NCBI GenBank assembly: GCA_016841525.1
Contig: JAENYZ010000001.1
Coordinates: 248,001-312,000, forward strand
Length of the DNA stretch: 64,000 nucleotides
Origin: Anaerolineaceae bacterium
GTDB lineage: Bacteria > Chloroflexota > Anaerolineae > Anaerolineales > Anaerolineaceae
Direction: 5' to 3'
Shown: piece after piece, positions 18,014-27,281 of the stretch
Position numbering within the stretch: position 1 is the first letter of the stretch
Layout of the letters: each line of letters opens with the position of its first letter
The notes under the pieces: model-generated
Database searches by the model: none
What the model was told of the DNA's origin: nothing
The model's input: the letters and a program-made list of their open reading frames with translations, nothing else
Position numbers and translations under genes: made by a program

Positions 18014-19021
18014 TTAATTCACTTCTGTGCTGATGATACGATGGTCAGTGCCGGATTTAACAATTGTCTTTGCCAGCTCAAGCGCTCGTAAGCCATCCTC
18101 GCCAGAAACCGCAACAGGTTTGTCATTCTCAACTGCGTCGAGGAATGCCTCTTGCTCTGAGCGCAAGGGTTCTTTTTTGGCTATGATATGTCGTACCATC
18201 TGACCTTCTCTAACACCGCGTAAGACTCGCAGGTTATCCCACTCACTTCCAGATGAAACCGGGTTTTCAAAGAAAAACAAATCCTGGGTAAGGTAATCAC
18301 ATCGATACAAACCACGCTCACCTGTGACAATAAATTCCCTAATCTTGGTGGGGGTTAGCCAGTTAATCACCAAAGTCCCGATGATCCCATCCGAAAAACG
18401 CACCAAACCCGTTAACAAATCCTCGTATTTGCTGTGAATGTGCTTCTCAGTCTCGGCATAGACACGTATGACTTCCTTTTGGGATACAAAACGCATCACA
18501 TCCAGGTCGTGTACAGCGAGGTCCACGACCACACCCACATCAGCAATGCGCGCCGGGAAAGGCCCCTGACGGTGGGCGTCCATCTGGAAAATACGACCAA
18601 GTTTGCCCTGGCTGACGTGCTCTTTCAAAGTAATGATAGCCGGATTGAATCGTTCAATATGACCGATCATCAACTTGACATTTTTCTTTTTGGCAGCGTC
18701 GATAATTGATTGGCCTTCTTCAATCGTGAATGCGATGGGCTTTTCGATGAGCAGCGGAATCCCTCGATCAATAATTTCAAGGGCAATATCACGGTGATAA
18801 ATCGTTGGTACTGCCAGAGTGACTGCATCGGGCTTTGCTTCATCCAGAAGGACCTTGTAATCGTAATAAGCTTTTGTCCCATACTTATTCGCTATTGAAT
18901 CGGCTGTGTCCTTGTCAAAATCAGCCACACCAACCAGGTCAGCGTTAGGCAATTCCCAGTAAATCCGGGCATGGTTCTTCCCCATGGACCCAACACCGAT
19001 AACAGCTGTTTTTAATGTCAT
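18014..19021 (-). CDS. wbpB: Gfo/Idh/MocA sugar 3-oxidoreductase (WbpB-like)
   Basis: The N-terminal Rossmann motif AVIGVGSMGKNHAR and the catalytic-region LIEKPIA (about residues 92-98) define the Gfo/Idh/MocA family. The length of 335 fits. It overlaps the upstream aminotransferase gene by ATGA and touches the dehydrogenase gene downstream, the same neighbourhood as wbpB. WbpB oxidises C3 of UDP-GlcNAcA so that the aminotransferase can add the 3-amino group. The specific role comes from the operon context. Confidence 0.83.
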   Translation of the reverse strand: MTLKTAVIGVGSMGKNHARIYWELPNADLVGVADFDKDTADSIANKYGTKAYYDYKVLLDEAKPDAVTLAVPTIYHRDIALEIIDRGIPLLIEKPIAFTIEEGQSIIDAAKKKNVKLMIGHIERFNPAIITLKEHVSQGKLGRIFQMDAHRQGPFPARIADVGVVVDLAVHDLDVMRFVSQKEVIRVYAETEKHIHSKYEDLLTGLVRFSDGIIGTLVINWLTPTKIREFIVTGERGLYRCDYLTQDLFFFENPVSSGSEWDNLRVLRGVREGQMVRHIIAKKEPLRSEQEAFLDAVENDKPVAVSGEDGLRALELAKTIVKSGTDHRIISTEVN

Positions 19022-20088
19022 AGTTTATTGACCTCAGTAACAATCTTTTCTAAATCTTCCTGGCTGACCTGCGGATGGATCGGGAGAGAAATGACTTCTT
19101 TTGCCAATCGCTCTGCTACCGGCAGGTGAAAATCGCCAACAATTTCACGCATGTATCCCTGCTGATGAACAGGTACTGGGTAAAAAATTCCAGTGCCAAT
19201 TCCAGCCGCATTGAGTTGTTTCACAGCAGCATCACGATCCCTGCCGCCATCCACCCGAACAGTGTATTGATGCCAAACATGTTCATAACCAGGTCTGACC
19301 TCGGGTGTAACGACGGAAGTAATATGCTCATTCAGGTATTTTGCGTTATTCTGCCGGATCGCCATGAACGCTTCCAAACGCTGCATTTGCGCAAGACCAA
19401 TTGCAGCGTGCAGGTCGCTCATGCGATAGTTGTATCCCAGCATATCATGATAATAACGCACCTTCATCCCATGGCTGCGAATTAAGCGGCATTTTTCTGC
19501 AATTTCATCATCGTCCGTGGTGATCATACCTCCTTCACCGGACATCACGTTTTTCGTGGCGTAGAGAGAAAATGTCCCGGTGCCAAAACTTCCTGCGACT
19601 TTTCCATTGAATTTTGCACCAACCGCCTGGCAGGCATCTTCGATGACCACCAAATTATGACGTTCTGCAATGTCCATGATCGCATCCATGTCGCATACAT
19701 AGCCGTAGAGGTGAATTGGCAAGATCGCTTTTGTTTTCGGTGTTATCGCATCTTCAATTTGCGCAGGATCGATATTGAAGGTTTTGGGGTCAATATCAAC
19801 AAAAACAGGCCTTGCACCTGTAAACAGGACGCTGTTTGCAGAGGCAATAAAGGTGAAGGGTGAAGTGATCACTTCATCCCCAGGACCTATGTCGTGCGCC
19901 AGGAGTGCTGCATGCAGTGCAGTCGTCCCGGAGGTGGTTGCAATTGCGTGTTTGACATTGCATAATGCCGCAAATGCCTCTTCCAGTGCGGCCACTTTTG
20001 GACCCTGTGCCAGCATTCCGGAATCAAGCACTTCCATAACCAGTTTCTTCTCTTCATCCCCAATATAGGGTTTTGCAATTGAGATCAT
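19018..20088 (-). CDS. wbpE: PLP-dependent DegT/DnrJ sugar aminotransferase (WbpE-like)
   Basis: A DegT/DnrJ/EryC1/StrS aminotransferase of 356 residues. It has ATTSGTTALHAAL for cofactor phosphate binding, EDACQA for the PLP ring, and SLYATKN, whose lysine forms the Schiff base. The start ISIAKPYIGDEE is typical of 3-aminotransferases acting on UDP-sugars. It overlaps the oxidoreductase by 4 bases and follows the acetyltransferase gene by 29 bases. The predicted step is glutamate-dependent amination at C3 of UDP-3-keto-GlcNAcA. Confidence 0.86.
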   Translation of the reverse strand: MISIAKPYIGDEEKKLVMEVLDSGMLAQGPKVAALEEAFAALCNVKHAIATTSGTTALHAALLAHDIGPGDEVITSPFTFIASANSVLFTGARPVFVDIDPKTFNIDPAQIEDAITPKTKAILPIHLYGYVCDMDAIMDIAERHNLVVIEDACQAVGAKFNGKVAGSFGTGTFSLYATKNVMSGEGGMITTDDDEIAEKCRLIRSHGMKVRYYHDMLGYNYRMSDLHAAIGLAQMQRLEAFMAIRQNNAKYLNEHITSVVTPEVRPGYEHVWHQYTVRVDGGRDRDAAVKQLNAAGIGTGIFYPVPVHQQGYMREIVGDFHLPVAERLAKEVISLPIHPQVSQEDLEKIVTEVNKL

Positions 20089-20117
20089 TGAATTTTGCTC
20101 CTGTTCAAATTGAATAA

Positions 20118-20756
20118 TTATGACAATTTTCGAAATTCAGCATACGGAATTGTAATTTCCGTTTTACATTTTGGGCAAATCATGTGGACATTTTCAATGG
20201 GACGCCCTTTATCAACGGTTTCCTGAGATTCTTCAGATATACCCAGCTTTTCACCGCAAGGACAGACAAAACCGATCAGACGGGCTGGATTCCCCACAAC
20301 CAGACCGTAATCAGGCACATCCTTGGTAACAACTGCACCAGCCCCAACCATTGCCCATTTGCCCAAAACAGTCCCGCAAATGATGGTCGCATGGGCACCA
20401 ATGGATGCCCCTTTTTTGACAAGCGTTTCACTGACTTCCCAATCATCCCCGCCCTTCAATGAGCCATCCGGGTTGATTGACCGCGGCCGCTTGTCGTTTG
20501 TAAACACACAATGGGGACCGCAGAAGACCCCATCCTCGAGCCTGACACCATGATAAACGGAAATCCCATTCTGGATTTTTACATTGCTGCCAATCTTTAC
20601 ACCGGTATCAATGTAAACACCCTTGCTTAAAATGCAGTTCGATCCAATTTCAGCATTCTCTCGAACCTGGCAATGCTGCCAAATTTTTGTACCCGACCCA
20701 ATTTTTGCATCAGGTGACACATCTGAAGTGGGATGAACATAGAAGCCTCCAGCCAT
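20118..20756 (-). CDS. wbpD: Nucleotide-sugar N-acetyltransferase (WbpD-like) with C-terminal zinc ribbon
   Basis: Hexapeptide repeats run through the first 160 residues (I-G-S-G-T-K-I, then V-K-I-G-S-N-V, ending V-V-G-N-P-A-R), the left-handed beta-helix of WbpD-type enzymes that acetylate UDP-GlcNAc3NA. The last 50 residues add C-P-C-G and C-P-K-C pairs, a likely zinc ribbon that is not part of the minimal WbpD. It is the first gene of the operon; ATG 20756 has GAGGTG about six bases upstream. The 230-base gap to the divergent gene at 20987 must hold its promoter, but no box pair is convincing. Confidence 0.84.
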   Translation of the reverse strand: MAGGFYVHPTSDVSPDAKIGSGTKIWQHCQVRENAEIGSNCILSKGVYIDTGVKIGSNVKIQNGISVYHGVRLEDGVFCGPHCVFTNDKRPRSINPDGSLKGGDDWEVSETLVKKGASIGAHATIICGTVLGKWAMVGAGAVVTKDVPDYGLVVGNPARLIGFVCPCGEKLGISEESQETVDKGRPIENVHMICPKCKTEITIPYAEFRKLS

Positions 20757-20986
20757 AAAAACACCTCGTTATTAAATGGATGATCCTGAATTAAAACTAT
20801 GGATTATTTTACCAGACATTGCAGATATCAATTAGTCATCCTCAAAAATTACTCATGGTTGAAGGGCAATACTAATTTCCTGGATTAAGTTCATTCGATT
20901 GGGGAAAAAGCAGCTTGTGGTAAAATCGAAAAGAAATCAAGTGTGCCAATATTTATCAAAAATCACTTTGCACTGCTCGGCCTTTA

Positions 20987-22768
20987 ATGAATTCAAAATT
21001 TCTTTTCAAACTGCGTTCCACATTCCTTTCACCAAATTCCAAATTGGAACTCTGGCTTCGAACACAATACCATCAATTTAATAAAACGCGAGCAGCCTTC
21101 AAAATAAACAATTGGCTTGCAAAAAACTCATTTATTCGCTGGCGAAAAGCCCAGGAAGAAAATCCTGTGCCAGATATCAAGGATATGAATTATCAGCCCA
21201 AAGTCACTTTTCTTGTATCCTACTTTGATGGCAAAAAATCGGACCTTCTCGAAACCCTGAATTCTATCCAAAATCTTGTGGGGGACAAATGGGAAGTAGC
21301 TGTTATAACTGATCGTGACAAGGATGTGCCTGAGTTTTCAGAAAATCTCAAATCGGATGCCAGCATCAGTTTCTCAGCTCTGAATAAACTAAACTTTGAT
21401 CATGCAATCAATGGTGAATTTGTCGTCTTCTGTAAGGCAGGCGATCAATTCAAAAAAAGTTTGCTGCATTATTTTTATGCTTCACTATCTGAAGATGACA
21501 CAGCCGATTGGATTTACTACGATTGTGAATTTCATAGTAACAAAACCAGCGTTACTCACCCTATGTTCAAGCCGCCCTCCCTTTCACCATCAATGCTGCT
21601 TTCAGTCAATTATCTTTCCCGGGGGTTCGTAAGAGCATCCTTTGTTAAAGAAAGCTTCGAGAAATATCAAAACAAACACCGTCCCGTGGCTATCGAATAC
21701 GCCCTCGCATTACAGCTACACGAAACCAATAGAAAAGTAAGGCATGTTCCAAAACTTTTAATCATCCAAATGGATTTTTCCACCCCTGAAACACCTGAAA
21801 TCAGTACGATAATAGGCAGTCATTTATCCGATCTGGGTTTAGAAAACGTTTCCGTCCAGTCAAACACTTATGGCACGCGATTTACCTGGCAGAACAATAA
21901 TTCATCGGTGGCTGTTATCATTCCGACCAAGAACAATCGAAATTTGTTAGAGCCATGGATAGATTCCCTGCTCAACAAAACAAGTTACACAAACTTTAAA
22001 ATCCACCTGGTTGATAACAACTCCGACGAAATTGAGACCCTCAATTATTACGATCAAATTGAATCAAACCCAAAAGTTCAAATCCATCCTTACCACAAGG
22101 AATTTAATTACTCTGAGGCAAATAACCTGGGCGCAGCAAGATCGGACTCAGACCTGCTGTTGTTTTTGAACGATGATATGGCGGTTACCGACCCTCAATG
22201 GCTAACAGAACTTGTCCAATGGGCAGAACGTCCTGAGATTGGACTTATTGGGACCAAGCTAATCCGCACAAATCGCACCATCCAGCACGCGGGGATTATC
22301 ATGGGGCTCAACGGCTTTGCAGGGCACATCTATCTTAACGCACCAGAACATTATCATGGGCTTTTTGGATCCGTGGACTGGTACCGGGATTACCTTGCTG
22401 TAACAGGCGCCTGTCAAATGATGCGGTGGGACATTTTCAATGACATTGGCGGCTTCGATGAAGGATTTAAACTAGCCTTTGGGGACATTGACATCTGCCT
22501 TCGAATTCACGAAAAAGGCTACCGCATTGTGTATACCCCCTTCGCAAGCCTTTTCCATTACGAAGGACAATCAAGAGGTTATGCGACACCGCCTGAAGAC
22601 ATCATCAGAAGTTACCAGAAAATGGAAACGGCCTTATCAAAGCCTGATCCATATTTTTCACCAAATTTAACCCTTACTCGCATCCCAAAATGTACTGTGA
22701 AAAATAATTTGGGTAATAGCATAGATGCACAATTCAAAACACGAAGGAAGTTCTATTCAAAACAATAA
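20987..22768 (+). CDS. Tandem-domain family 2 glycosyltransferase, first domain degenerate
   Basis: The second half (about residues 305-540) is a complete GT2 domain: VAVIIPTKNN, the metal-binding LNDD at 394-397, GGFDEGF and the E-K-G-Y-R motif. The first half (about 65-270) also has the layout of a GT2 domain (VTFLVSYFDG, GEFVVFCKAGD, then L-S-P-S-M-L-L-S-V-N-Y). There the D-x-D region is replaced by K-A-G-D, so it is probably inactive. This two-domain layout occurs in O-antigen and rhamnan glycosyltransferases. It is transcribed away from the diacetamido-sugar operon. Specificity is unknown. Confidence 0.84.
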   Translation: MNSKFLFKLRSTFLSPNSKLELWLRTQYHQFNKTRAAFKINNWLAKNSFIRWRKAQEENPVPDIKDMNYQPKVTFLVSYFDGKKSDLLETLNSIQNLVGDKWEVAVITDRDKDVPEFSENLKSDASISFSALNKLNFDHAINGEFVVFCKAGDQFKKSLLHYFYASLSEDDTADWIYYDCEFHSNKTSVTHPMFKPPSLSPSMLLSVNYLSRGFVRASFVKESFEKYQNKHRPVAIEYALALQLHETNRKVRHVPKLLIIQMDFSTPETPEISTIIGSHLSDLGLENVSVQSNTYGTRFTWQNNNSSVAVIIPTKNNRNLLEPWIDSLLNKTSYTNFKIHLVDNNSDEIETLNYYDQIESNPKVQIHPYHKEFNYSEANNLGAARSDSDLLLFLNDDMAVTDPQWLTELVQWAERPEIGLIGTKLIRTNRTIQHAGIIMGLNGFAGHIYLNAPEHYHGLFGSVDWYRDYLAVTGACQMMRWDIFNDIGGFDEGFKLAFGDIDICLRIHEKGYRIVYTPFASLFHYEGQSRGYATPPEDIIRSYQKMETALSKPDPYFSPNLTLTRIPKCTVKNNLGNSIDAQFKTRRKFYSKQ

Positions 22769-22877
22769 TCGTTTTCTATTTGTTGTTTCTTCTCATGGTA
22801 AAAGCCCCAGAATCACAAGGTGAATGAAAACAATTTTGCAATTCGAATAGCCAATTATGACAATATTGGTTAAACTT

Positions 22878-22931
22878 GGTAATATTACCTGTGCAAATAT
22901 TTTCCATCCTGACTGATAAAATGGATGGAAA
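22878..22931. repeat. Palindrome and hairpin in the leader of the DUF4956 operon
   Basis: GGTAATATTACC (22878-22889) is a perfect 12-base palindrome. Just after it TTTCCATCC (22901-22909) and GGATGGAAA (22923-22931) can pair into a 9-bp stem with a 13-base loop, without a T-run, so not a typical terminator. They lie 80-135 bases before the DUF4956 gene and could be an operator and a leader hairpin. The rest of the gap 22769-23012 shows nothing. Confidence 0.4.
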
Positions 22932-23012
22932 TTAACTGGCAAAAATATCCTTATCAATTGATCGAATTAATTTCAATGAAAAAAATTCATAAACGCAGTC
23001 ACGAGGAATCTT

Positions 23013-23711
23013 ATGTGGGATGAAATAATCAATATCATTCAAAGAGCTTTTACGAGTATGGCATTAACCAGTGAAGATATCTTTAACATCATCTTCTCGT
23101 TAATCGTGTCCATCATCATTGGGCTTGTTATCTCGCAAACCTATAAACTCACGCATCGCGGTGTAAATTATGAGAGCACGTTTATGACATCCCTGGTGAT
23201 GCTTGCGCCGATCGTTGCCGTCGTGATGTTTTTTATTCAGGGCAACCTGGTCTTGTCTTTGGGTTTGGTGGGGTCGTTATCGATCATCCGGTTCCGCACA
23301 CCCATCAAAGACACAAGGGACATGGTTTACCTTTTCTGGGTAATTGCTGTTGGCCTCGGTGCAGGCACCTATCATTGGGGAATTGTGATCATCTCTTCCC
23401 TGGCTATTCTGGCTTTGATCATCATTTTATATTTCTTGAATTACGGTCAATCGCAAAATCATGACTATATTCTAATCATCAGCGGTGGAAACCAGCTTGA
23501 ACAAGAAGCGATCAAGACAGTGCTGAATCAATATACAACCAATCCCAAAATGCGGTCTCAAACTAGCAACAAAGACAGCTGGGAAGTTGTTTACGAACTA
23601 CACCTGGTGAAAATCGACCCGGTTGTTGATAATTTATTAAAAGATTTAAACAACATCGAATCGATCAGCAATGTTTCACTGCTGGCACCTCAGTTGGCAT
23701 TACCTGCTTAA
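23013..23711 (+). CDS. DUF4956 membrane protein
   Basis: The first 150 residues form about four membrane segments, with the conserved G-S-L-S-I-I-R-F-R-T-P-I-K block at about residues 89-101 that marks the DUF4956 family. The C-terminal 80 residues are soluble and presumably cytoplasmic. It starts an operon with a VTC-domain gene (17 bases on) and a CotH gene (1 base further). I recall DUF4956 genes next to VTC and CotH genes in other bacteria; function is not established. A role in making or exporting a phosphorylated or polyphosphate-linked surface product is a guess. Confidence 0.85.
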   Translation: MWDEIINIIQRAFTSMALTSEDIFNIIFSLIVSIIIGLVISQTYKLTHRGVNYESTFMTSLVMLAPIVAVVMFFIQGNLVLSLGLVGSLSIIRFRTPIKDTRDMVYLFWVIAVGLGAGTYHWGIVIISSLAILALIIILYFLNYGQSQNHDYILIISGGNQLEQEAIKTVLNQYTTNPKMRSQTSNKDSWEVVYELHLVKIDPVVDNLLKDLNNIESISNVSLLAPQLALPA

Positions 23712-23728
23712 CATCATATTCCTGAGCC

Positions 23729-24472
23729 ATGAATATTGACGAGCGCTTCATTGAAACATCCCGTTTTGAACGGAAATATCGCTGCCCGATTAATCAATAT
23801 TTTTCCGTAAAAAGCGCCCTTTATCCCTATCTAAAAAAAGACCTGTTCACAGATAAATCGCCGGACAAGAAGTATTTGGTGAGAAGCTTGTATTACGACA
23901 CCTACGATTACAGGCTATTTATGGAAAAAGTCAACGGCAACAGCGACCGGATCAAATTTCGGATTCGAACCTATGGCAATGACGCTGTTGAGTCACCAGA
24001 CATTCGTGTTGAGATGAAGGTCAGGCAAGCCAACCTGACAACCAAATATGGCGCTTACATCACCTGGGAAGATTGTGACTCCTTTCTACATCATCGCCAA
24101 TGGGACAATCGTAACGACCCGGTGCTGGTGGAATTTGAACGCCAAAGCCATTTGCTAAACCTGTTCCCGAAAACCCTAGTTGAATACCAGAGAGAGGGCT
24201 ACCACACCATTGATGGGAATGATATCAGGATTACATTCGATCACAGAATAAAGAGCGCCTCCACAAATCAGCTCTTTCCGGAGCACATCTTTTGGCACAT
24301 CCACCACGACCAGATGGTTGTAATGGAGATCAAACACCAGAGCAGCATCCCTGCATGGTTGAACAAGGTCATCAAGGATTACGGATTGCGTCTAGTCGCC
24401 AACAGTAAGTTTGTTTACGGTGTTCAAGCAAGCCAACCGGATTTGATCCATCCAGCATGGAGTCATCGGTAA
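23729..24472 (+). CDS. VTC-domain protein, polyphosphate polymerase-like
   Basis: The protein starts RFERKYRC at residues 12-19 and continues with alternating basic and acidic strand motifs (IKFRIRTYG, VEMKVRQ, LVEFER, VMEIKHQ). These are the tunnel-fold residues of the VTC/CYTH superfamily that bind polyphosphate and a metal. In yeast, VTC4 makes polyphosphate from ATP; bacterial members are largely uncharacterised. Length (247) equals a single catalytic domain. It sits between DUF4956 and CotH genes, with the next ATG overlapping its last bases closely (24472/24474), so the three are almost certainly coexpressed. Confidence 0.85.
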   Translation: MNIDERFIETSRFERKYRCPINQYFSVKSALYPYLKKDLFTDKSPDKKYLVRSLYYDTYDYRLFMEKVNGNSDRIKFRIRTYGNDAVESPDIRVEMKVRQANLTTKYGAYITWEDCDSFLHHRQWDNRNDPVLVEFERQSHLLNLFPKTLVEYQREGYHTIDGNDIRITFDHRIKSASTNQLFPEHIFWHIHHDQMVVMEIKHQSSIPAWLNKVIKDYGLRLVANSKFVYGVQASQPDLIHPAWSHR

Positions 24473-24473
24473 A

Positions 24474-27281
24474 ATGACCATCACAAGGAGAGTTATCTTA
24501 TTCTTTGCCCTGGGCATGGTATTAATTGGCTTATTCATTGCGGCAACTTTTCTTGATGAACCAGTCACTTTTGCTGACCCGAATTTCGAATTTGCTGTCA
24601 GAGAAAAATTGAACTACTTTTCCAAACCGATTTACAAAAGTCAGTTATTAAGTTTTGTCCAACTGGATTTGGGCACAAAAGACATTCGGGATATTTCCGG
24701 CATTGAACATTTTAGAAATCTTGAGGTCCTCAACCTTCGAGAGAATAAGATAAGTGATGTACGTCCCCTGGGATCTCTTAAGAAATTACAAAGCCTCGAT
24801 CTAGGCTACAACCACCTGGTCGATCTTGAAACTGCTAACTTTGATCAACTAACCAATCTCAATCTGACAGCCCTAAACCTTGACCACAACACCCTCGAAT
24901 TGGAGGATAAGTCTGAAATCCGCCTCTCAGATTTGAGTGTGCTTGTAGACTTTAAAAGCCTGGAGACCTTGAGCCTGGTTGATAACCACGTCACAGATCT
25001 GATCCCCCTTACAAATTTATCAAATCTCAAAACCCTGAACCTCACAGAAAACCACATTGTAGATTTAGAAGGGCTTGAGACGCTTTCAAAGCTTGAGAAA
25101 TTAAATCTCAGGCAGAATTACTTGCAGGATATTTCCGGGATAAGAGATTTAACAGGATTAAGGTACCTGAACTTGCATTCCAATCCCGAAACAAATGATA
25201 TTTCGCCAATCAGCGGGCTTGTTAACCTTGAAACATTAATCCTCAGAAATGTGCCTATTGGCGATCAAATAGACTCCCTGGAAGCCCTGACCAATCTACA
25301 AAGATTGAACCTGAGAAATTGCGGCATCAGGGATATCTCCGTGCTCGTCCAGTTAATGTCACAGGGTGCCCTGCAGGACGACCCCGAAAATAATGTCAAA
25401 GCCTATCTGGATATCCTGGAGAACAAGATCCCCAACGATCCTCAAAAATTAAGTGAACTCAATCCTTATTGGGAAAACATCAACACCAAATACCCGCTTT
25501 ATATCAATACCTCAGTGCTCGCAGCGCCTGAATTTTCTCATGATTCTGGTTTCTATGAGGAAGCTTTTTACCTGAAACTGGAAAGCAATCTGCCAAACGC
25601 GTCAATTTATTACACCCTTGACGGCACGGTGCCATCCAGGGAATCTCATAAATATACAGGGCCGATTTTGATCAATAGCAGAACCTTTGACAGCATAGAA
25701 ACAACCAGTGCTGATGTTGTTCGGGCAAGGATCATCACGGATGATGGTCTTGAAACCAGCCTGGTCATCACCAGGTCATACCTGGTCGGACCATCAAGCA
25801 GTGAGGCATTCACATTGCCAACCATATCCCTGGTGACAGACCCTGACAACCTTTATGACCCTGAAATTGGCATTGCTACAACGGGCAATTACCGACGGCG
25901 AGGGAAAAAATGGGAGCGTCCCCTCCATATCGATTATTTCAAAACCAATGACGATCTGAGCTACACATCAGAGGTCCTGTTCAGACTTCACGGGCAAACA
26001 TCGAGGAATTTGTCTCAAAAGTCATTCAGGCTCTATGGTGAGAATAATTATGACCAGTTCGAGACCATGGACAATGAATTCTTCCCAGGTCTGATAGGAA
26101 CCGGCACGGGGATACCAATTGATCAATTTAAAACGTTGATCTTGCGAAATTCTGGCAACGATTGGAATTTGGCATTTTTCCGGGATGCCCTGATGCACAG
26201 GCTGGTTGACCACACCAGCATGGATACCCAGGCTTATCAACCCGTAAACGTTTTCTTGAATGGAAATTATTGGGGGATATTGAACGTTCGTGAGCGAATG
26301 GATGAATACTACATTGAAAATCATTATGGCATTGACCCTGACAGCGTGCTGATTTACGAGGTCAGTAAGTACGAAGACTTTTACAGCCAAAACCCTGCCG
26401 AAAATGAATTTTTAGGTCTGCTGGAATTCATAAAAGGACTGGATGATCTTAATGAAGATTTCTATGAATCCCTCGAAGAACAAATAGACATTGAGAATTT
26501 CATTGAGAACCAGATTATGTACATGTATGCCGCCAATGATGATTGGTTGGAAAACAACGTCAAATTCTGGAAGACGAAGACAGATAATCCGGATCCTGAT
26601 ACCCCCTATGGACAGGATGGGCGTTGGCGCTGGATGATCATCGATTTTGATTCAGCGTTCATAAAATATGAAAAGAACATGACGGAGTTCATCTCATTGG
26701 AAAGAGATTACACGCTAATTCTGAATACCTTGATGAAGAACCCCGATTACCAAATTGCATTTATCAACAAGTATGCTGATCTGCTAAACACGACCTTTTT
26801 ACCCGAGCGAGTCGGCTCTGAAATTGACAGCATAGCGTCAGCCCTTGAAGGGGATATCGAGAAACACATCCTTCGTTGGTCCAGCATGAACAATTCTATT
26901 GATCAATGGCATGCCAATATCGATGTGATGCGGGAATTTGCAATAAAAAGGCCGGATATTGTTCGAAGTCACATCCTTGAGACCTTCGACCTCGACGGAA
27001 CATCCGTAATCGACTTAATAAGCAATCCCGAACAGGGCTATGTCCGCATCAACTCAATTGATATTGTCAATATGACGCCGGGTATAGAAGAGCCGTCATC
27101 ATGGTCAGGAATTTATTTCAACGAGATACCAATAAGCCTGGCTGCGATTCCACAACCAGGCTATGAATTTTCACATTGGGTTGGCGTTGACCCAAGCATT
27201 GCAGAGGATGAAACAATCAGCATTCTCCTGGAAAACGACCTTGAAATCACCGCCGTTTTCGAGGAATCTGAACCAGATTAA
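24474..27281 (+). CDS. Secreted LRR-CotH kinase-domain protein
   Basis: The order is: an N-terminal signal/anchor segment (about residues 7-25); leucine-rich repeats of internalin type (about 60-285, repeated L-x-x-L-x-L-x-x-N-x-I/L-x-D); a chitobiase-C-like strand domain containing YYTLDGTVPS (about 377-435); a CotH domain (about 440-800) with RLHGQTSR, LRNSGNDWN and the acidic WMIIDFDSAF; and a C-terminal InlB-like repeat with FSHWVG. CotH proteins are atypical kinases that phosphorylate secreted proteins. The gene is the last of the DUF4956-VTC-CotH unit and converges on the next gene with a 4-base stop-to-stop overlap. Its likely place is the cell surface; its substrate is unknown. Confidence 0.85.
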   Translation: MTITRRVILFFALGMVLIGLFIAATFLDEPVTFADPNFEFAVREKLNYFSKPIYKSQLLSFVQLDLGTKDIRDISGIEHFRNLEVLNLRENKISDVRPLGSLKKLQSLDLGYNHLVDLETANFDQLTNLNLTALNLDHNTLELEDKSEIRLSDLSVLVDFKSLETLSLVDNHVTDLIPLTNLSNLKTLNLTENHIVDLEGLETLSKLEKLNLRQNYLQDISGIRDLTGLRYLNLHSNPETNDISPISGLVNLETLILRNVPIGDQIDSLEALTNLQRLNLRNCGIRDISVLVQLMSQGALQDDPENNVKAYLDILENKIPNDPQKLSELNPYWENINTKYPLYINTSVLAAPEFSHDSGFYEEAFYLKLESNLPNASIYYTLDGTVPSRESHKYTGPILINSRTFDSIETTSADVVRARIITDDGLETSLVITRSYLVGPSSSEAFTLPTISLVTDPDNLYDPEIGIATTGNYRRRGKKWERPLHIDYFKTNDDLSYTSEVLFRLHGQTSRNLSQKSFRLYGENNYDQFETMDNEFFPGLIGTGTGIPIDQFKTLILRNSGNDWNLAFFRDALMHRLVDHTSMDTQAYQPVNVFLNGNYWGILNVRERMDEYYIENHYGIDPDSVLIYEVSKYEDFYSQNPAENEFLGLLEFIKGLDDLNEDFYESLEEQIDIENFIENQIMYMYAANDDWLENNVKFWKTKTDNPDPDTPYGQDGRWRWMIIDFDSAFIKYEKNMTEFISLERDYTLILNTLMKNPDYQIAFINKYADLLNTTFLPERVGSEIDSIASALEGDIEKHILRWSSMNNSIDQWHANIDVMREFAIKRPDIVRSHILETFDLDGTSVIDLISNPEQGYVRINSIDIVNMTPGIEEPSSWSGIYFNEIPISLAAIPQPGYEFSHWVGVDPSIAEDETISILLENDLEITAVFEESEPD

